Below are positions 23,119 through 33,800 of a stretch of DNA of 64,000 nucleotides, piece after piece. The first letter of the stretch is position 1. Each line of letters opens with the position of its first letter. A program made the position numbers and the translations under genes. The stretch comes from Ferrimonas aestuarii (GTDB lineage Bacteria; Pseudomonadota; Gammaproteobacteria; Enterobacterales; Shewanellaceae): NCBI RefSeq assembly GCF_005116665.1, contig NZ_SWCJ01000012.1:62001-126000 (forward strand). The letters are read 5' to 3'. The notes beneath the pieces were generated by a model. It saw only the letters and a program-made list of their open reading frames with translations, was not told the DNA's origin and did no database searches.

Positions 23119-25098
23119 TCAACTTCTCACTGTATGCAGGAAGTGCATGTGCTTCTCATACTGATCGACGATGTCGGAGATGATCTGCTCTTTCGACCAG
23201 CCCATCACATCGTAGTCCTGTCCACCCTCAACTAAGAACACTTCGGCGCGGAAGTACATCTTGTCTTCATCTTCATCCTCTTCCACGGTGAAGCTCGGTT
23301 GAGCGACCGCGCGAGGGCGTAGGCCGTAACTAAAGTCATGCTCGTCGCCGTGGTGGACCATGAGCGTGGGTAGGCCTTGACGCTCTTCATCGATGTCGAT
23401 GTGACATTCGATGCCTTGATTCTCAAGTTCGTTTTGTACTTCCATCATCGCGGGCAAAGCCACTGATTCTGCAAATCGGTGTACATGGCTTCGGCGAGGG
23501 AAGTGCGACAAGTTTTGAATACGTCGCTGCCACGGCACTGGGTTTTTGATGGTTTTCGGTGTCAGGTTGGTCTGCAGTTGACTCTCTTTCTTGGCGGCAT
23601 CCACGGCCAGTGCTTTTAGCAGACCGTAGGTGGAGGCAAGCAGTACCACGGCAAATGGCAATGCAGTAGCGATGGTCGCCGTTTGCAGAGCTCCTAAGCC
23701 ACCAGCCAGCAGCAAAGCGACGGCAACCACACCCTCTAGGCTGGCCCAGAAAACCCGTTGCCAAGTTGGAGTGTCATCGTGGCCACCGGAGGCCAGCATA
23801 TCAACAACCATGGAGCCGGAGTCAGAAGAGGTGATAAAGAAGATCACCACCATGATGATGGCCACACCGGACAGCAGGTCCGACATCGGGAAGTACTCGA
23901 AGAACTGGAATAGGGTGATAGACACGTCCTGGTTTACCACTTCCCCCAACTTTTCGGCACCTTGGTTCATGATGAGATCAATGGCGCTGTTACCAAAGGC
24001 GGTCATCCACAACAGGGTGAAGCCTGCTGGCACGAACAGCACACCGGTAACGAACTGACGGATGGTGCGGCCGCGAGAGATGCGGGCGATAAACATACCC
24101 ACGAACGGAGACCAAGACATCCACCAGCCCCAGTACAGCAGCGTCCAGCCACCTAGCCAGTCTGAACCTTCGTAGGCATAAAGGTTAAAGGTTTTACTGA
24201 CGATCTCTGACAGGTAACCACCGGTGTTTTGCACGTACATCTGTAGCAGCAGTACCGTTGGTCCCAGCAGAATCACCATGATTAGCAGCAGTACCGCCAG
24301 CGTTAGGTTGAGCTCAGACAAACGGCGAATGCCTTTGTCTAGGCCAGAAACTACCGATAGGGTTGCAAGACCGGAGATCACCAGAATCAGCACCACCTGT
24401 ACTTCGGTGTTGATGTCGATGCCGAATAGGTAGTTTAGACCGGAGTTCACCTGCAAAACGCCATAGCCCAGCGAGGTAGCAACACCGAAAACGGTACCTA
24501 AGATGGCGAAGATATCTACCGCATGGCCAATGGGGCCATAGATGCGATCGCCAATTAGCGGGTAGAGGGCAGAGCGCAGGGTCAGCGGCAGGCCGTGACG
24601 ATAGCCGAAGAAGGCCAGAATCAATGCAACAATAGCGTAAATGGCCCACGCGTGAAGACCCCAGTGGAAGAAGGTCAGTTTCAAGGCTTCTCGAGCCGCT
24701 TCAACCGTGTGTGGGTCGCCCACTGGCGGCGACAGATAGTGCATCACTGGCTCAGCAACACCGAAGAACATCAGACCAATGCCCATGCCCGCTGAGAACA
24801 GCATGGCAAACCAGGTGGTGTTATTGAAATCTGGAGTGGCGTGATCCGGCCCCAGTTTGATGTCCCCATAACGGGATAGACCGAGGAAGGCGACGGTTAA
24901 GAGAATGAGTGCAACGCTGGCAACGTAGAACCAACTGGTGTTGACGTTGATCCAAGTTTGAACCGCACCAAATTGCTGATTGGCGTGGTCAGGGAAGAGC
25001 GCTGCATAGCCCACCAAAAGAAAAATCAATATCGTGGAGGTAAAGAAGACCGGGGGATTGATCTTGCTTTTGAAGGGCAAGACTGATTCGACAGACAT
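23119..25098 (-). CDS. betT: BCCT-family choline/betaine transporter, BetT type
   Basis: A 659-residue inner-membrane carrier with 12 predicted helices. The signature GMGIGLMFFGVAEP and the tryptophan-rich LYWGWWMSWSPFVGMF are both present. The last 150 residues form the cytoplasmic regulatory tail typical of BetT-like proteins (E. coli BetT has 677 residues), including an acidic EEDEDEDK patch. Members import choline or glycine betaine with sodium or protons for osmoprotection. No betaine synthesis genes are next to it, so the substrate within the betaine group is open. It ends 145 bases from the terminator beside the prophage boundary. Confidence 0.85.
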   Translation of the reverse strand: MSVESVLPFKSKINPPVFFTSTILIFLLVGYAALFPDHANQQFGAVQTWINVNTSWFYVASVALILLTVAFLGLSRYGDIKLGPDHATPDFNNTTWFAMLFSAGMGIGLMFFGVAEPVMHYLSPPVGDPHTVEAAREALKLTFFHWGLHAWAIYAIVALILAFFGYRHGLPLTLRSALYPLIGDRIYGPIGHAVDIFAILGTVFGVATSLGYGVLQVNSGLNYLFGIDINTEVQVVLILVISGLATLSVVSGLDKGIRRLSELNLTLAVLLLIMVILLGPTVLLLQMYVQNTGGYLSEIVSKTFNLYAYEGSDWLGGWTLLYWGWWMSWSPFVGMFIARISRGRTIRQFVTGVLFVPAGFTLLWMTAFGNSAIDLIMNQGAEKLGEVVNQDVSITLFQFFEYFPMSDLLSGVAIIMVVIFFITSSDSGSMVVDMLASGGHDDTPTWQRVFWASLEGVVAVALLLAGGLGALQTATIATALPFAVVLLASTYGLLKALAVDAAKKESQLQTNLTPKTIKNPVPWQRRIQNLSHFPRRSHVHRFAESVALPAMMEVQNELENQGIECHIDIDEERQGLPTLMVHHGDEHDFSYGLRPRAVAQPSFTVEEDEDEDKMYFRAEVFLVEGGQDYDVMGWSKEQIISDIVDQYEKHMHFLHTVRS

Positions 25099-25564
25099 AT
25101 AGGCTCACTAATTACTTTTAATAGACCCGCTTATGTAAGGGTAGCGGTTTACCCATAACCTAGTGTGAAAAGGTGAACAAAAGAACGCATTTTCGGGCTA
25201 GGGCAATGGCTGAGTTAAGGCTCCTGGAGTGAGCTCAAGGCACTGTTTGCCATTTTGAACAGAGGGCTTGAGACAAAGAATCGACCAGTATGCCAATTGA
25301 ACCGCCTAGGTCAAATGGTAACTTTGGCTAATTCTGCGCCCATCTTCGGTGGTATGTTCCTAAATGTCGCAAAGTTGAGTGCTACAGTGGTCAACTTCGC
25401 CGCATAATATAGGTGAGAGATTCCCCAGCGGGCGTGAAGTGGGTCACAATTTGAATCTGATCTGACAAATTATCTGAAAAAGTAACATCAGGTTACTGTT
25501 TTCACTTGAAAATGATGTTGGGCAAGATACGGTGGCTAAAAATACAACAACATGGAAGGAACGG
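25099..25564. other. Divergent intergenic region between BetT-like and GGT genes
   Basis: This 466-base stretch separates two divergent genes and must hold both promoters. It is AT-rich near the GGT side. No operator palindrome, RNA gene or open frame with convincing coding character was seen. Confidence 0.4.
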
Positions 25565-27280
25565 ATGATGAGACTCGCCCCCAACGCAGTAACGGCATCT
25601 TGTTGCGCTTTAGCGCTGTTATTCACCAGTTCGGCATCGGCGTTTGATCGGATAACTGGCCATCATTTTGCCTCTCGCTCTGAGGTACTGGCGCAAAATG
25701 GCATGGCCGCGACCAGCCAGCCTCTTGCGACGCAGGTGGCATTGGATGTATTAAAACAGGGGGGCAACGCCATCGATGCGGCCATCGCCGCCAACGCCAT
25801 GTTGGGGCTGGTTGAGCCAACGGGCAATGGCATTGGTGGTGACCTGTTTGCCATTGTTTGGGACGCAAAAACTGAGCAGCTCTATGGCCTTAATGGTTCC
25901 GGACGCAGCCCGAAGTCATTAACTATTGAGTATTTTCAGCAGCAAGGGCTAAGCTCAATTCCCGCCTATGGGCCATTGCCGGTGTCAGTTCCTGGTGCGG
26001 TGGATGGTTGGTTTGAGCTCCATGATAAGTTTGGCAAGATGCCGATGGAAAAGATTCTTGCCCCCGCCATTGAGTACGCCGAAAACGGCTTTCCGGTTAC
26101 CGAACTTATTGCCTACTACCTCAATCGTTCTGCCGAACGTCTAGCAAAATACCCCAACTTTAAAGAGACCTTTATGGCGGATGGCAAGATGCCGCAAAAG
26201 GGGGAGATCTTTAAAAATCCCGATCTGGCCTACAGCTATCGTTTGATCGCCAAAGGCGGTCGAGATGCGTTCTATAAAGGTGAAATTGCCAGAGTTATCG
26301 ATAAGTACATGAAAGAGAACGGTGGCTTCCTAAGTTATGAAGACCTAGCCAGCCACCGCAGTGAGTGGGTGACTCCGGTGAGCGTTAATTACCGAGGTTA
26401 CGATTTGTGGGAGCTGCCACCAAATGGTCAGGGCATTGCCGCTCAGCAAATTCTCAAGATGCTGGAGGCCTATGATATCTCCGCCATGGGCATCGACAGC
26501 CCAGAGTATGTGCACACCTTTGTCGAAGCCAAAAAGCTCGCTTTTGCCGATAGAGCCAAATTCTATGCCGATATGGATTTTGCCAAGGTGCCGGTGGCCG
26601 AGCTGCTCTCGGAAGAGTATGCCGCCAAACGCCGGGCATTGATCGATCCTGAGAAAGTCGCCAAATCGGTCAATCCGGGTAATCCAGCGCTTAATCATGG
26701 AGACACCATCTATCTGACCACCGCAGATAAGCAGGGCAATATGGTCTCTCTTATTCAGAGTAACTACCGAGGTATGGGCTCAGGCATGACGCCAACGGGC
26801 TTGGGTTTCGTACTGCAAGACCGTGGTGAACTGTTCAACTTGGCACCCGGGGAAGCCAATAGTTACGCGCCCGGCAAGCGGCCATTCCACACCATTATTC
26901 CTGCGTTTGTGACCAAAGATGGTAAGCCTTGGCTTAGCTTTGGGGTGATGGGCGGCGCCACTCAGCCCCAGGCTCACGCTCAAGTTTTAATTAATCTCAT
27001 CGATTTTGGCATGAACCTGCAGGAAGCGGGGGATGCGCCAAGAATCTTGCATTCAGGTTCCAGTCAGCCAACGGGTGAGAAGATGACCGATGGCGGCATT
27101 TTGTCTTTAGAGAATGGCTTTTCCGCAGCCACCAGACGGGCATTGGTGCAACTGGGGCATAAGCTTCAGGAGAATTCCGGCAGCTATGGTGGCTACCAAG
27201 CGATCATGTGGGATGAGAAAAACCAGACCTACATCGGGGCTTCCGAAAGCCGCAAAGATGGTCAGGCGGCGGGTTATTAA
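25565..27280 (+). CDS. ggt: Gamma-glutamyltransferase (periplasmic)
   Basis: A 571-residue protein of the Ntn-hydrolase GGT family. It begins with a signal peptide (cleavage probably after TSSASA) and then LATQVALDVLKQGGNAIDAA, the usual N-terminal block. The catalytic threonine made by self-cleavage is Thr381 in GDTIYLTTAD, followed by the small-subunit motifs SNYRGMGSGM and PTGLGF. The enzyme hydrolyses glutathione and other gamma-glutamyl compounds. The ATG at 25565 has a GGAAGGA site; a GTG 33 bases earlier is possible but less likely because it would spoil the signal peptide start. It stands alone between a divergent transporter and the OmpA gene. Confidence 0.9.
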   Translation: MMRLAPNAVTASCCALALLFTSSASAFDRITGHHFASRSEVLAQNGMAATSQPLATQVALDVLKQGGNAIDAAIAANAMLGLVEPTGNGIGGDLFAIVWDAKTEQLYGLNGSGRSPKSLTIEYFQQQGLSSIPAYGPLPVSVPGAVDGWFELHDKFGKMPMEKILAPAIEYAENGFPVTELIAYYLNRSAERLAKYPNFKETFMADGKMPQKGEIFKNPDLAYSYRLIAKGGRDAFYKGEIARVIDKYMKENGGFLSYEDLASHRSEWVTPVSVNYRGYDLWELPPNGQGIAAQQILKMLEAYDISAMGIDSPEYVHTFVEAKKLAFADRAKFYADMDFAKVPVAELLSEEYAAKRRALIDPEKVAKSVNPGNPALNHGDTIYLTTADKQGNMVSLIQSNYRGMGSGMTPTGLGFVLQDRGELFNLAPGEANSYAPGKRPFHTIIPAFVTKDGKPWLSFGVMGGATQPQAHAQVLINLIDFGMNLQEAGDAPRILHSGSSQPTGEKMTDGGILSLENGFSAATRRALVQLGHKLQENSGSYGGYQAIMWDEKNQTYIGASESRKDGQAAGY

Positions 27281-27399
27281 ACAGCAACCGCTTGATGTCT
27301 GGCCAGCAACCGTTTTTATTACTGCTGCAGTAGGGATTTCAAGTGAATTCACTGATTTGCTGTGGTACACAATAGTCTGAATTATTCGGGAGAGAAGTG

Positions 27400-28068
27400 A
27401 TGACTCGACATCTACGCATTTGCGCAATGGGCTTGATTGCCGCCATGGGGTTGGCTGGCTGTCAAAGTACGGATCCATATACCGGTCAACAGAAGACCTC
27501 CAATACGGCTGTGGGCGGCGGCGTTGGTGCGATTACCGGCGCTATAATTGGTGCGGCGGTTTCCAGCAAAAGCGATCGCGGCAAAGGTGCCCTGATCGGG
27601 GCGGCGGTTGGCGGCCTTGCGGGAGCAGGTGTGGGTAACTACATGGATAAGCAGGAAGCGCAGCTGCGTCAGCAGCTTCAGGGAAGCGGCGTGAGTGTGA
27701 CCCGTAATGGTGACAACATTATTTTGAACATGCCTGGCAACATCACCTTTGATACCGCTCGGGATCAAGTGAAAAGCCAGTTCTACCCAACCTTGGATTC
27801 CGTGGCTTTGGTACTGAAAGAGTTTGATGAAACCAAGGTGTTGGTTGCTGGCCATACTGACAGCATCGGTACCGCGGCAGACAACCAAGCCCTGTCTGAG
27901 CGCCGAGCAATGAATGTGGCTAAGTATCTGGTAAGCCAGAATCTGTCCTATCAGCGCGTTACTTCAGTGGGCTATGGCGAAAGCCAGCCGATTGCCGACA
28001 ACATGTATGAAGCGGGTCGTTCCCAGAATCGCCGAGTTGAACTGACGCTGACCCCCATGGTTCGTTAA
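27400..28068 (+). CDS. OmpA-family outer-membrane lipoprotein (YiaD-like)
   Basis: A 222-residue protein. The signal peptide ends in the lipobox LAGC, so it is lipid-anchored. A glycine-zipper region (about 38-85, GGGVGAITGAIIGAAV) is followed by an OmpA-like peptidoglycan-binding domain (about 115-220) with VLVAGHTDSIG and the usual SQNRRVEL ending. Such proteins tether the outer membrane to the cell wall. The ATG at 27400 follows GGGAGAG; a GTG just before it is an alternative. A strong terminator lies 27 bases after the stop. Confidence 0.88.
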   Translation: MTRHLRICAMGLIAAMGLAGCQSTDPYTGQQKTSNTAVGGGVGAITGAIIGAAVSSKSDRGKGALIGAAVGGLAGAGVGNYMDKQEAQLRQQLQGSGVSVTRNGDNIILNMPGNITFDTARDQVKSQFYPTLDSVALVLKEFDETKVLVAGHTDSIGTAADNQALSERRAMNVAKYLVSQNLSYQRVTSVGYGESQPIADNMYEAGRSQNRRVELTLTPMVR

Positions 28069-28094
28069 TGAGCAAATGGCCTAGGTTCTAAAAC

Positions 28095-28126
28095 AAAAAC
28101 GCCCAGCGGTTATGCTGGGCGTTTTT
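28095..28126. terminator. Bidirectional intrinsic terminator
   Basis: AAAAACGCCCAGC and GCTGGGCGTTTTT form a 13-bp perfect stem with a 6-base loop between the OmpA gene and the convergent membrane gene. A- and T-runs allow use in both directions. Confidence 0.9.
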
Positions 28127-28146
28127 ATTTACGGTACGCAGTTGGG

Positions 28147-28455
28147 CTAGCCGAAGATACCGATAAATAGCGCTCGAGTGATGGCCACCGTAGCCAGCAT
28201 CTCAACGGCAATGATGACCCATTTCAGCTTCGGGCGTTTTAACTGGGCCAGAAATGACGGGAAGGAGATGGTTAAGGGAACTAATACGCCGCCAACGGCC
28301 AGAAACAGTATCCCACCTAAAATGCCGCCACTAACACCAGAGTGGTAGAGCACAACAAAAAGCGTGAGCAGATAGATGAGCAGAGTACGGCGGGCAATTT
28401 TACCGGCGGCGGCTCGATGCTCTGGGTTTTTCATGATCTGTTCGATATCAATCAT
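28147..28455 (-). CDS. Small inner-membrane protein, unknown
   Basis: A 102-residue protein beginning MIDIEQIMKNPEHR, then three predicted membrane helices (LLIYLLTLFVVLY; GGILGGILFLAVGGVLV; VIIAVEMLATVAI). No family is recognised. A longer reading starting at 28512 would add 19 residues of poor character, so the ATG at 28455 is preferred. It is transcribed toward the shared terminator. Confidence 0.6.
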   Translation of the reverse strand: MIDIEQIMKNPEHRAAAGKIARRTLLIYLLTLFVVLYHSGVSGGILGGILFLAVGGVLVPLTISFPSFLAQLKRPKLKWVIIAVEMLATVAITRALFIGIFG

Positions 28456-28533
28456 ATCGGTACCTATAACTTTGACTGAGCTTACCCTATGCAATGACAA
28501 CGGGCTTTTCAACCACAGGTGGGTGTAAACCGA

Positions 28534-28908
28534 TTAGGAGATCACGTTATTGAATGCCATTTGACCAATTTTGCCTTCAAACCAAGCCCAATCGATCGTC
28601 CAAGCCAACTGCAGCACACCCATAAGCCAAAACCACAACTGGAAGCTCAGCTTTCGTGTCTTGTGCCGAAACCACTGCTGACCGAGTAGAGCACCGGACC
28701 AGCCACCGAGTAGAGCAAACAGATGCAGGGATTTTTCCGGAATACGCCAACTGCGATGAACAGCTCGGCGTTTGTCCATCCCATAAAGGACAAACGCGAT
28801 GGTACCCATCACCAACCAGTAGACCAATAAATTGGGTTCAGTGATCCACTTTGGGTAGCCGGCGGCAATGGGGGCTAGGCAGAGTAAGGCAGTGATGAAT
28901 TTCGGCAT
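28534..28908 (-). CDS. DUF1294 membrane protein
   Basis: A 124-residue membrane protein with the DUF1294 hallmarks YGMDKRRAVHRSWRIPE and LLGGWSGALLGQQWFRHKT between hydrophobic segments. The family is widespread in bacteria; some longer members carry a cold-shock domain, which is absent here. Function unknown. It probably shares direction but not necessarily transcript with the next membrane gene 78 bases downstream. Confidence 0.82.
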   Translation of the reverse strand: MPKFITALLCLAPIAAGYPKWITEPNLLVYWLVMGTIAFVLYGMDKRRAVHRSWRIPEKSLHLFALLGGWSGALLGQQWFRHKTRKLSFQLWFWLMGVLQLAWTIDWAWFEGKIGQMAFNNVIS

Positions 28909-29019
28909 ATTTAGGCGGGTTGTGTTTTGGTGACGACATTCTATGGAACTCTAGCCTATCCCGCCAAGGGTAATATTGAGGCAGTAGCGAGAGGCTGTCC
29001 TGTCCCTCGCTGTTTTCGG

Positions 29020-29706
29020 TTAAGCGCTGATGTGTGCCAGCAGTTTCTCAGCAACCAAGATGGAGCTGGCTGGGTTTTGGCCGGTAATCAGCAGGCCATC
29101 TTGCACGGCAAAGCTGTTCCAGTCGTCGGTGCGCTTGTACTGCCCGCCAAGTTTAATCAGCTCATCTTCAAGCAGGTATGGCACCACATCGGTGAGCTGA
29201 ACCGCTTCCTCTTCGCTGTTACTGAAACCAGTTACCAAACGCTCTTTCACGATAGGCTGCCCCAAGCTGTCTTTTACCTCGAGCAGCACTGCAGAGGAGT
29301 GGCACACTGCGGAAACCGGCTTGTTGCTGCTCAAAAAGGTGCTGATTAAGGCGATGGAGTCGGCATCCTGTTTCAGATCCCACAGTGGTCCGTGGCCGCC
29401 AGGGTAGAACACGGCGTCGAACTCATCGGCATTGATGCTAGCCAGGGGCAAGGTGCTGGCCAGTGCCCCTTTGGCGCTGGCATCGTTATCGAAACGACGG
29501 GTGGCATCGGTCTGAAAATCTTCCAGCTCGCTCTTTGGATCAATCGGAGGCTGACCGCCTTTCGGCGAGGCTAAGGTTACCTCAGCACCAGCGTCGATAA
29601 AGGCGTAGTAGGGGGCGGCAAACTCCTCAACCCAGAAACCGGTCTTTTCGCCAGTGTTGCCTAGCTCAGCGTGGGAGGTCAGTACGATTAGAATCTTCTT
29701 AGCCAT
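29020..29706 (-). CDS. DJ-1/PfpI-family protein (Hsp31/glyoxalase III type)
   Basis: A 228-residue cytosolic protein with the DJ-1 triad layout: Glu27 in FWVEEFAAPY, the nucleophile Cys135 with His136 in SAVCHSSAV, and the oxyanion-loop GGHGPLWD. This subgroup includes Hsp31-like and glutamine-amidotransferase-like proteins that detoxify glyoxals or protect against stress. The ATG at 29706 follows TTGGAG. A LysR gene is divergent with 112 bases between, a classic regulator-target pair, so induction by a reactive small molecule is plausible. Confidence 0.85.
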   Translation of the reverse strand: MAKKILIVLTSHAELGNTGEKTGFWVEEFAAPYYAFIDAGAEVTLASPKGGQPPIDPKSELEDFQTDATRRFDNDASAKGALASTLPLASINADEFDAVFYPGGHGPLWDLKQDADSIALISTFLSSNKPVSAVCHSSAVLLEVKDSLGQPIVKERLVTGFSNSEEEAVQLTDVVPYLLEDELIKLGGQYKRTDDWNSFAVQDGLLITGQNPASSILVAEKLLAHISA

Positions 29707-29818
29707 GATGTAACTCCAAAATTGTGCTTTGTTGTGTCCTGTTGAGTGCATTATTCACTGATTCATTAGTTTGCGTAATGGCCAATGATTGAGTTAGTTT
29801 GTTCTAAAAATTTAGACA

Positions 29819-30751
29819 ATGGTCGTGGGTATGTTGTCGTTTGAGCAGTTAAAAAGCATGGTGGTGTTTGCCCATGTGGTGAACCGGGGTAACTTCAGCA
29901 GTGCGGCCCGCCATTTAGGGTTAACTCGAGGCGTGGTCAGTTACCACATCAATAAGCTGGAGCAGCAGCTTGGGGTGACTCTGTTAAACCGTTCAACCCG
30001 GACGCTGTCTCTCACTGAAGCGGGGCGAAACTACTACCAATATTGCCAAGCGATCACCGACCAAGCCGCCACGGCCCAGCAGCAGATTGAGAATTTTAAG
30101 CAGGAGCCCAGTGGCGAGCTCAAGATCAGCGTGCCGGTGAATTTAGGCCTGCAGATATTGGTTCCCGCTTTTAGTCAGTTTAAGACGCTGTTTCCCAAAA
30201 TTAAGCTGCAAGTTGCTTTAACTGATGAGGTGGTGGACATCGTCGCCGAGGGTGTGGATCTGGCCATTCGTGGTGCGCCACTTGTTGATTCGAGTTTGCA
30301 GGCCACCCGGTTAGCCGATCTGCAAACTGGGCTGTTTGCCGCGCCAAGCTACCTTAATCGCTTTGGTCGCCCCGATGAGCCTGAGCAGCTGAATCAGCAC
30401 CAATGGGTGCACTACCTTGGCAGTGATGTGGTGGAGCTGTTTCAGGGCAATCGCTCCTACAGCATTAAGACCCAAAGTGAGGTTGCCACCAACAATGCAT
30501 CGGCAAGAACCGCTTTTGTGGTTGGCGGCCACGGCATTGGCCGAATTCCTCGCTACGACGCCCAGCCTAAAGTGGAAGCGGGGCTACTTGAACCGCTGCT
30601 GAGTGCCTACGAGCTTAAGCCCATTGAGGTGTATGCGGTGTTTGCTCAAGGGGCGGCCACCACCAAAAAGCTCAGAGTGTTGCTGGATTTTCTAAAGCAG
30701 CACTTTGAGCAGCTGGCCGACAGCCTCAATGGTGCCAGTCGAGTGCGATGA
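29819..30751 (+). CDS. LysR-family transcriptional regulator (partner of the DJ-1 gene)
   Basis: A 310-residue LysR regulator: winged helix-turn-helix at about 20-64 (NFSSAARHLGLTRGVVSYHI) and a co-inducer-binding domain from about 95. It is divergent from the DJ-1/PfpI gene and most likely controls it. The start may be 29819 or the ATG four codons later. The closest described relatives are of the AaeR/DhcR-like broad group, but the ligand cannot be named. Confidence 0.85.
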   Translation: MVVGMLSFEQLKSMVVFAHVVNRGNFSSAARHLGLTRGVVSYHINKLEQQLGVTLLNRSTRTLSLTEAGRNYYQYCQAITDQAATAQQQIENFKQEPSGELKISVPVNLGLQILVPAFSQFKTLFPKIKLQVALTDEVVDIVAEGVDLAIRGAPLVDSSLQATRLADLQTGLFAAPSYLNRFGRPDEPEQLNQHQWVHYLGSDVVELFQGNRSYSIKTQSEVATNNASARTAFVVGGHGIGRIPRYDAQPKVEAGLLEPLLSAYELKPIEVYAVFAQGAATTKKLRVLLDFLKQHFEQLADSLNGASRVR

Positions 30752-30862
30752 ATTCACTGCGGGTTTGTTGATTGGTAAAAGAGTATTTCTGCTGCAGTGA
30801 TTCAGCTTCGGGGCGCAAACTGCTAAAATCCATCGTTTGTTTTGTGATTGCGGAAGCCAGTC

Positions 30863-33800
30863 TTGAGTAACCCCTTTTCCCCAGAGCAGTTGGCGCTGTG
30901 CATGCAGGCCGATGCGGCCACCATTCGTCGTCGCTTAAGCGGCATGAAAAAGATCAAAGATGCGGGTAAACGTGAAGCGATCTCCGCTCAATTGTTGGAA
31001 CTTCGCGAGCAAAGCCAGCTAAAAGTGGCTACCCGTGCGGTCAACATGCCTGCCATTAGCTACCCAGATCTGCCGGTCAGCGATAAGCGTGATGACATCA
31101 AAGAGGCCATCGCCAACAATCAAGTGGTGATCGTCGCCGGTGAGACCGGCTCGGGGAAAACCACCCAGTTACCAAAGATCTGCATGGAGCTTGGCCGGGG
31201 TAGTCGTGGCCTGATTGGCCACACTCAGCCCCGCCGTTTGGCCGCTCGTGCGGTTGCCAGCCGCATTGCCGATGAGCTGGATAGCCCCCTTGGGGAGCAC
31301 GTTGGCTTTAAGGTTCGATTCGCCGATCAAACCTCACAAGAAAGCTACGTTAAGCTGATGACCGACGGTATCTTGCTGGCGGAGATCCAGCACGATCGCC
31401 GCTTGGACATGTACGATACCCTGATTATCGACGAAGCTCACGAACGTAGCCTTAACATCGACTTTATTCTGGGTTATCTCAAAGAGCTGTTGCCACGCCG
31501 GCCGGATCTCAAGGTGGTGATCACCTCGGCCACCATCGATGTAGAGCGCTTCTCTAAGCACTTTAACGAGGCGCCGGTGATTGAGGTTTCCGGCCGAACC
31601 TATCCGGTGGAGATGCGCTATCGCCCTCTGGTGCGTGACGATGAGCGCGATCTGGATCAGATGGAAGGCATTTTCCTAGCCGTCGATGAGCTGTGCGCCG
31701 AAGGCCTTGGGGACATTCTTATCTTTATGAACGGTGAGCGGGAGATTCGTGATACCGCCGATGCTCTGCGACGCCGCAACCTTCGAGATACTGAAATTCT
31801 GCCGCTGTTCGCCCGTTTGTCCCACGCCGAGCAAGCCAAGATCTTCTCCGGTCACGCCGGTCGGCGCATTGTGCTGGCCACCAACGTGGCGGAAACCTCG
31901 TTGACGGTGCCGGGCATCAAATACGTGATTGACCCAGGTACTGCCCGCATCAGTCGCTACAGTTACCGCACTAAGGTGCAGCGCCTGCCCATTGAAGCGG
32001 TGTCTCAGGCCAGCGCCAACCAGCGTGCCGGTCGATGCGGTCGTGTCTCCGAAGGCATCTGCATTCGCCTTTATTCTGAAGAGGATTACCTGAGCCGGCC
32101 GGAGTTTACCGACCCAGAAATTCTGCGCACCAACTTAGGTTCGGTAATTTTGCAGATGTTGGCACTGGGTCTTGGTGACATTGCGGCGTTTCCTTTTGTG
32201 CAGCCGCCGGATAACCGCCACATCAACGACGGCATGCGGCTGCTGGAAGAGCTGGGCGCCATCACCCTGACGAAAGGGATGCCAAAGCTGACCAAATCTG
32301 GCAGGCAGCTGTCTCGGCTGCCAATTGATCCGCGTCTGGCCCGCATGGTGCTGGCAGCGAAAGAGCAGGGCTGCGTGCATGAGGTGATGGTGATCGCCAG
32401 TGCTTTGTCGATTCAAGACCCCCGTGAGCGGCCAATGGATAAGCAGCAGCAGTCCGATGAAAAGCATCGTCGCTTCGCTGACAAAGAGTCAGACTTTATC
32501 GCCCTGCTTAATCTGTGGGACTACCTTAAAACCCAGCGCAGTGAACTGTCGACCAATCAGTTCCGCCGTCAGTGCCGTACTGATTTCCTCAACTATTTGA
32601 GGATTCGTGAGTGGCAAGATCTTTACAGTCAGATTCGTCATTCGTTGTCTGAGCTGGATATGAGCCTGAACATCGGCGAACGTGCTGGCTACGATCAGAT
32701 CCACAAGGCTCTGCTGTCTGGACTGTTGTCTCACATCGGTAGCAAAGAGCCCGAAGGCCACTTTAAAGGTGCTCGCAATAGCCAATTTCACATCTTCCCG
32801 GGTTCGTCGCTGGCCAAAAAATCCCCGAAATGGGTGATGGCCGCCGAACTGGTGGAGACCAGCCGTCTGTTTGCCCGCATGGTGGCCAAGATTGACCCGC
32901 TGTGGGTGGAGCCACTCGCTGGCCATCTGGTCAAGCGCAGCTACGCCGAGCCGCACTGGGAGCAAAAGCCCGGCTCGGTAATGGCCTTTGAGCAAGTGAC
33001 TCTGTTTGGCGTCATCATTGTGCCAAAGCGCAAACTGCAATATGGCCCTATTGATCCGGTGGAGTCTCGCAACATCTTTATCCAGCAAGCGCTGGTGGGC
33101 GGCGAACTCGGTGGTAACGAAGCCTTCTTGAGAGAGAACTTGGCGCTAATTACCGAGGTGGAAGATCTTGAGCATAAGTCTCGCCGCCGCGACATTCTGG
33201 CGGACGATGCCACCCTGCAAGCCTTCTATGAGGAGCGCCTGCCTGAGGGAATTTACACCCGGCAATTGTTCCGAGGCTGGTGGGGTAAAGCCCGCAATAC
33301 GCAGCCGGATCTGCTGAACTTCTCTAAATCCTTGTTGATGCGCCGAGATGCCAACCACGTTGGCGAACTGGACTTCCCCGACAGCTGGCATCAAGGGGAG
33401 CTGACGCTGCCACTTAGCTATCAGTTCGAGCCTGGCACCGAGCAAGATGGTGTCTCTGTGCATCTGCCACTGGCGCTGCTGAATCAGGTTGAGGAGCATG
33501 GCTTTGATTATTTGGTTCCGGGCCTGCGCCATGAGAAGTTAGTGGGCTTGATTAAGAGCTTGCCAAAGACTCTGCGTCGTAACTTTGTGCCGGCGCCAAA
33601 CTACGCCGACGCTCTGATGCAGTCGATTAAGCCTTTTGAGCTGCCACTGCTCGAAGCGGTCTGCAAACAGCTGCTGCGCATGAGCGGCACCAAGGTGACT
33701 CCGGAAGATTTCGATTTAACCACCCTAGATAAGCACCTGCTGATGAACTTCAAAGTGGAAGATCACAGGGGCAAAGTGCTGGCGCAAGGGCGAGATCTCC

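Noticed and set aside
28927..29349. 140-codon plus-strand frame
   Set aside because: It is the shadow of the DJ-1/PfpI gene on the minus strand, which has a full catalytic pattern.
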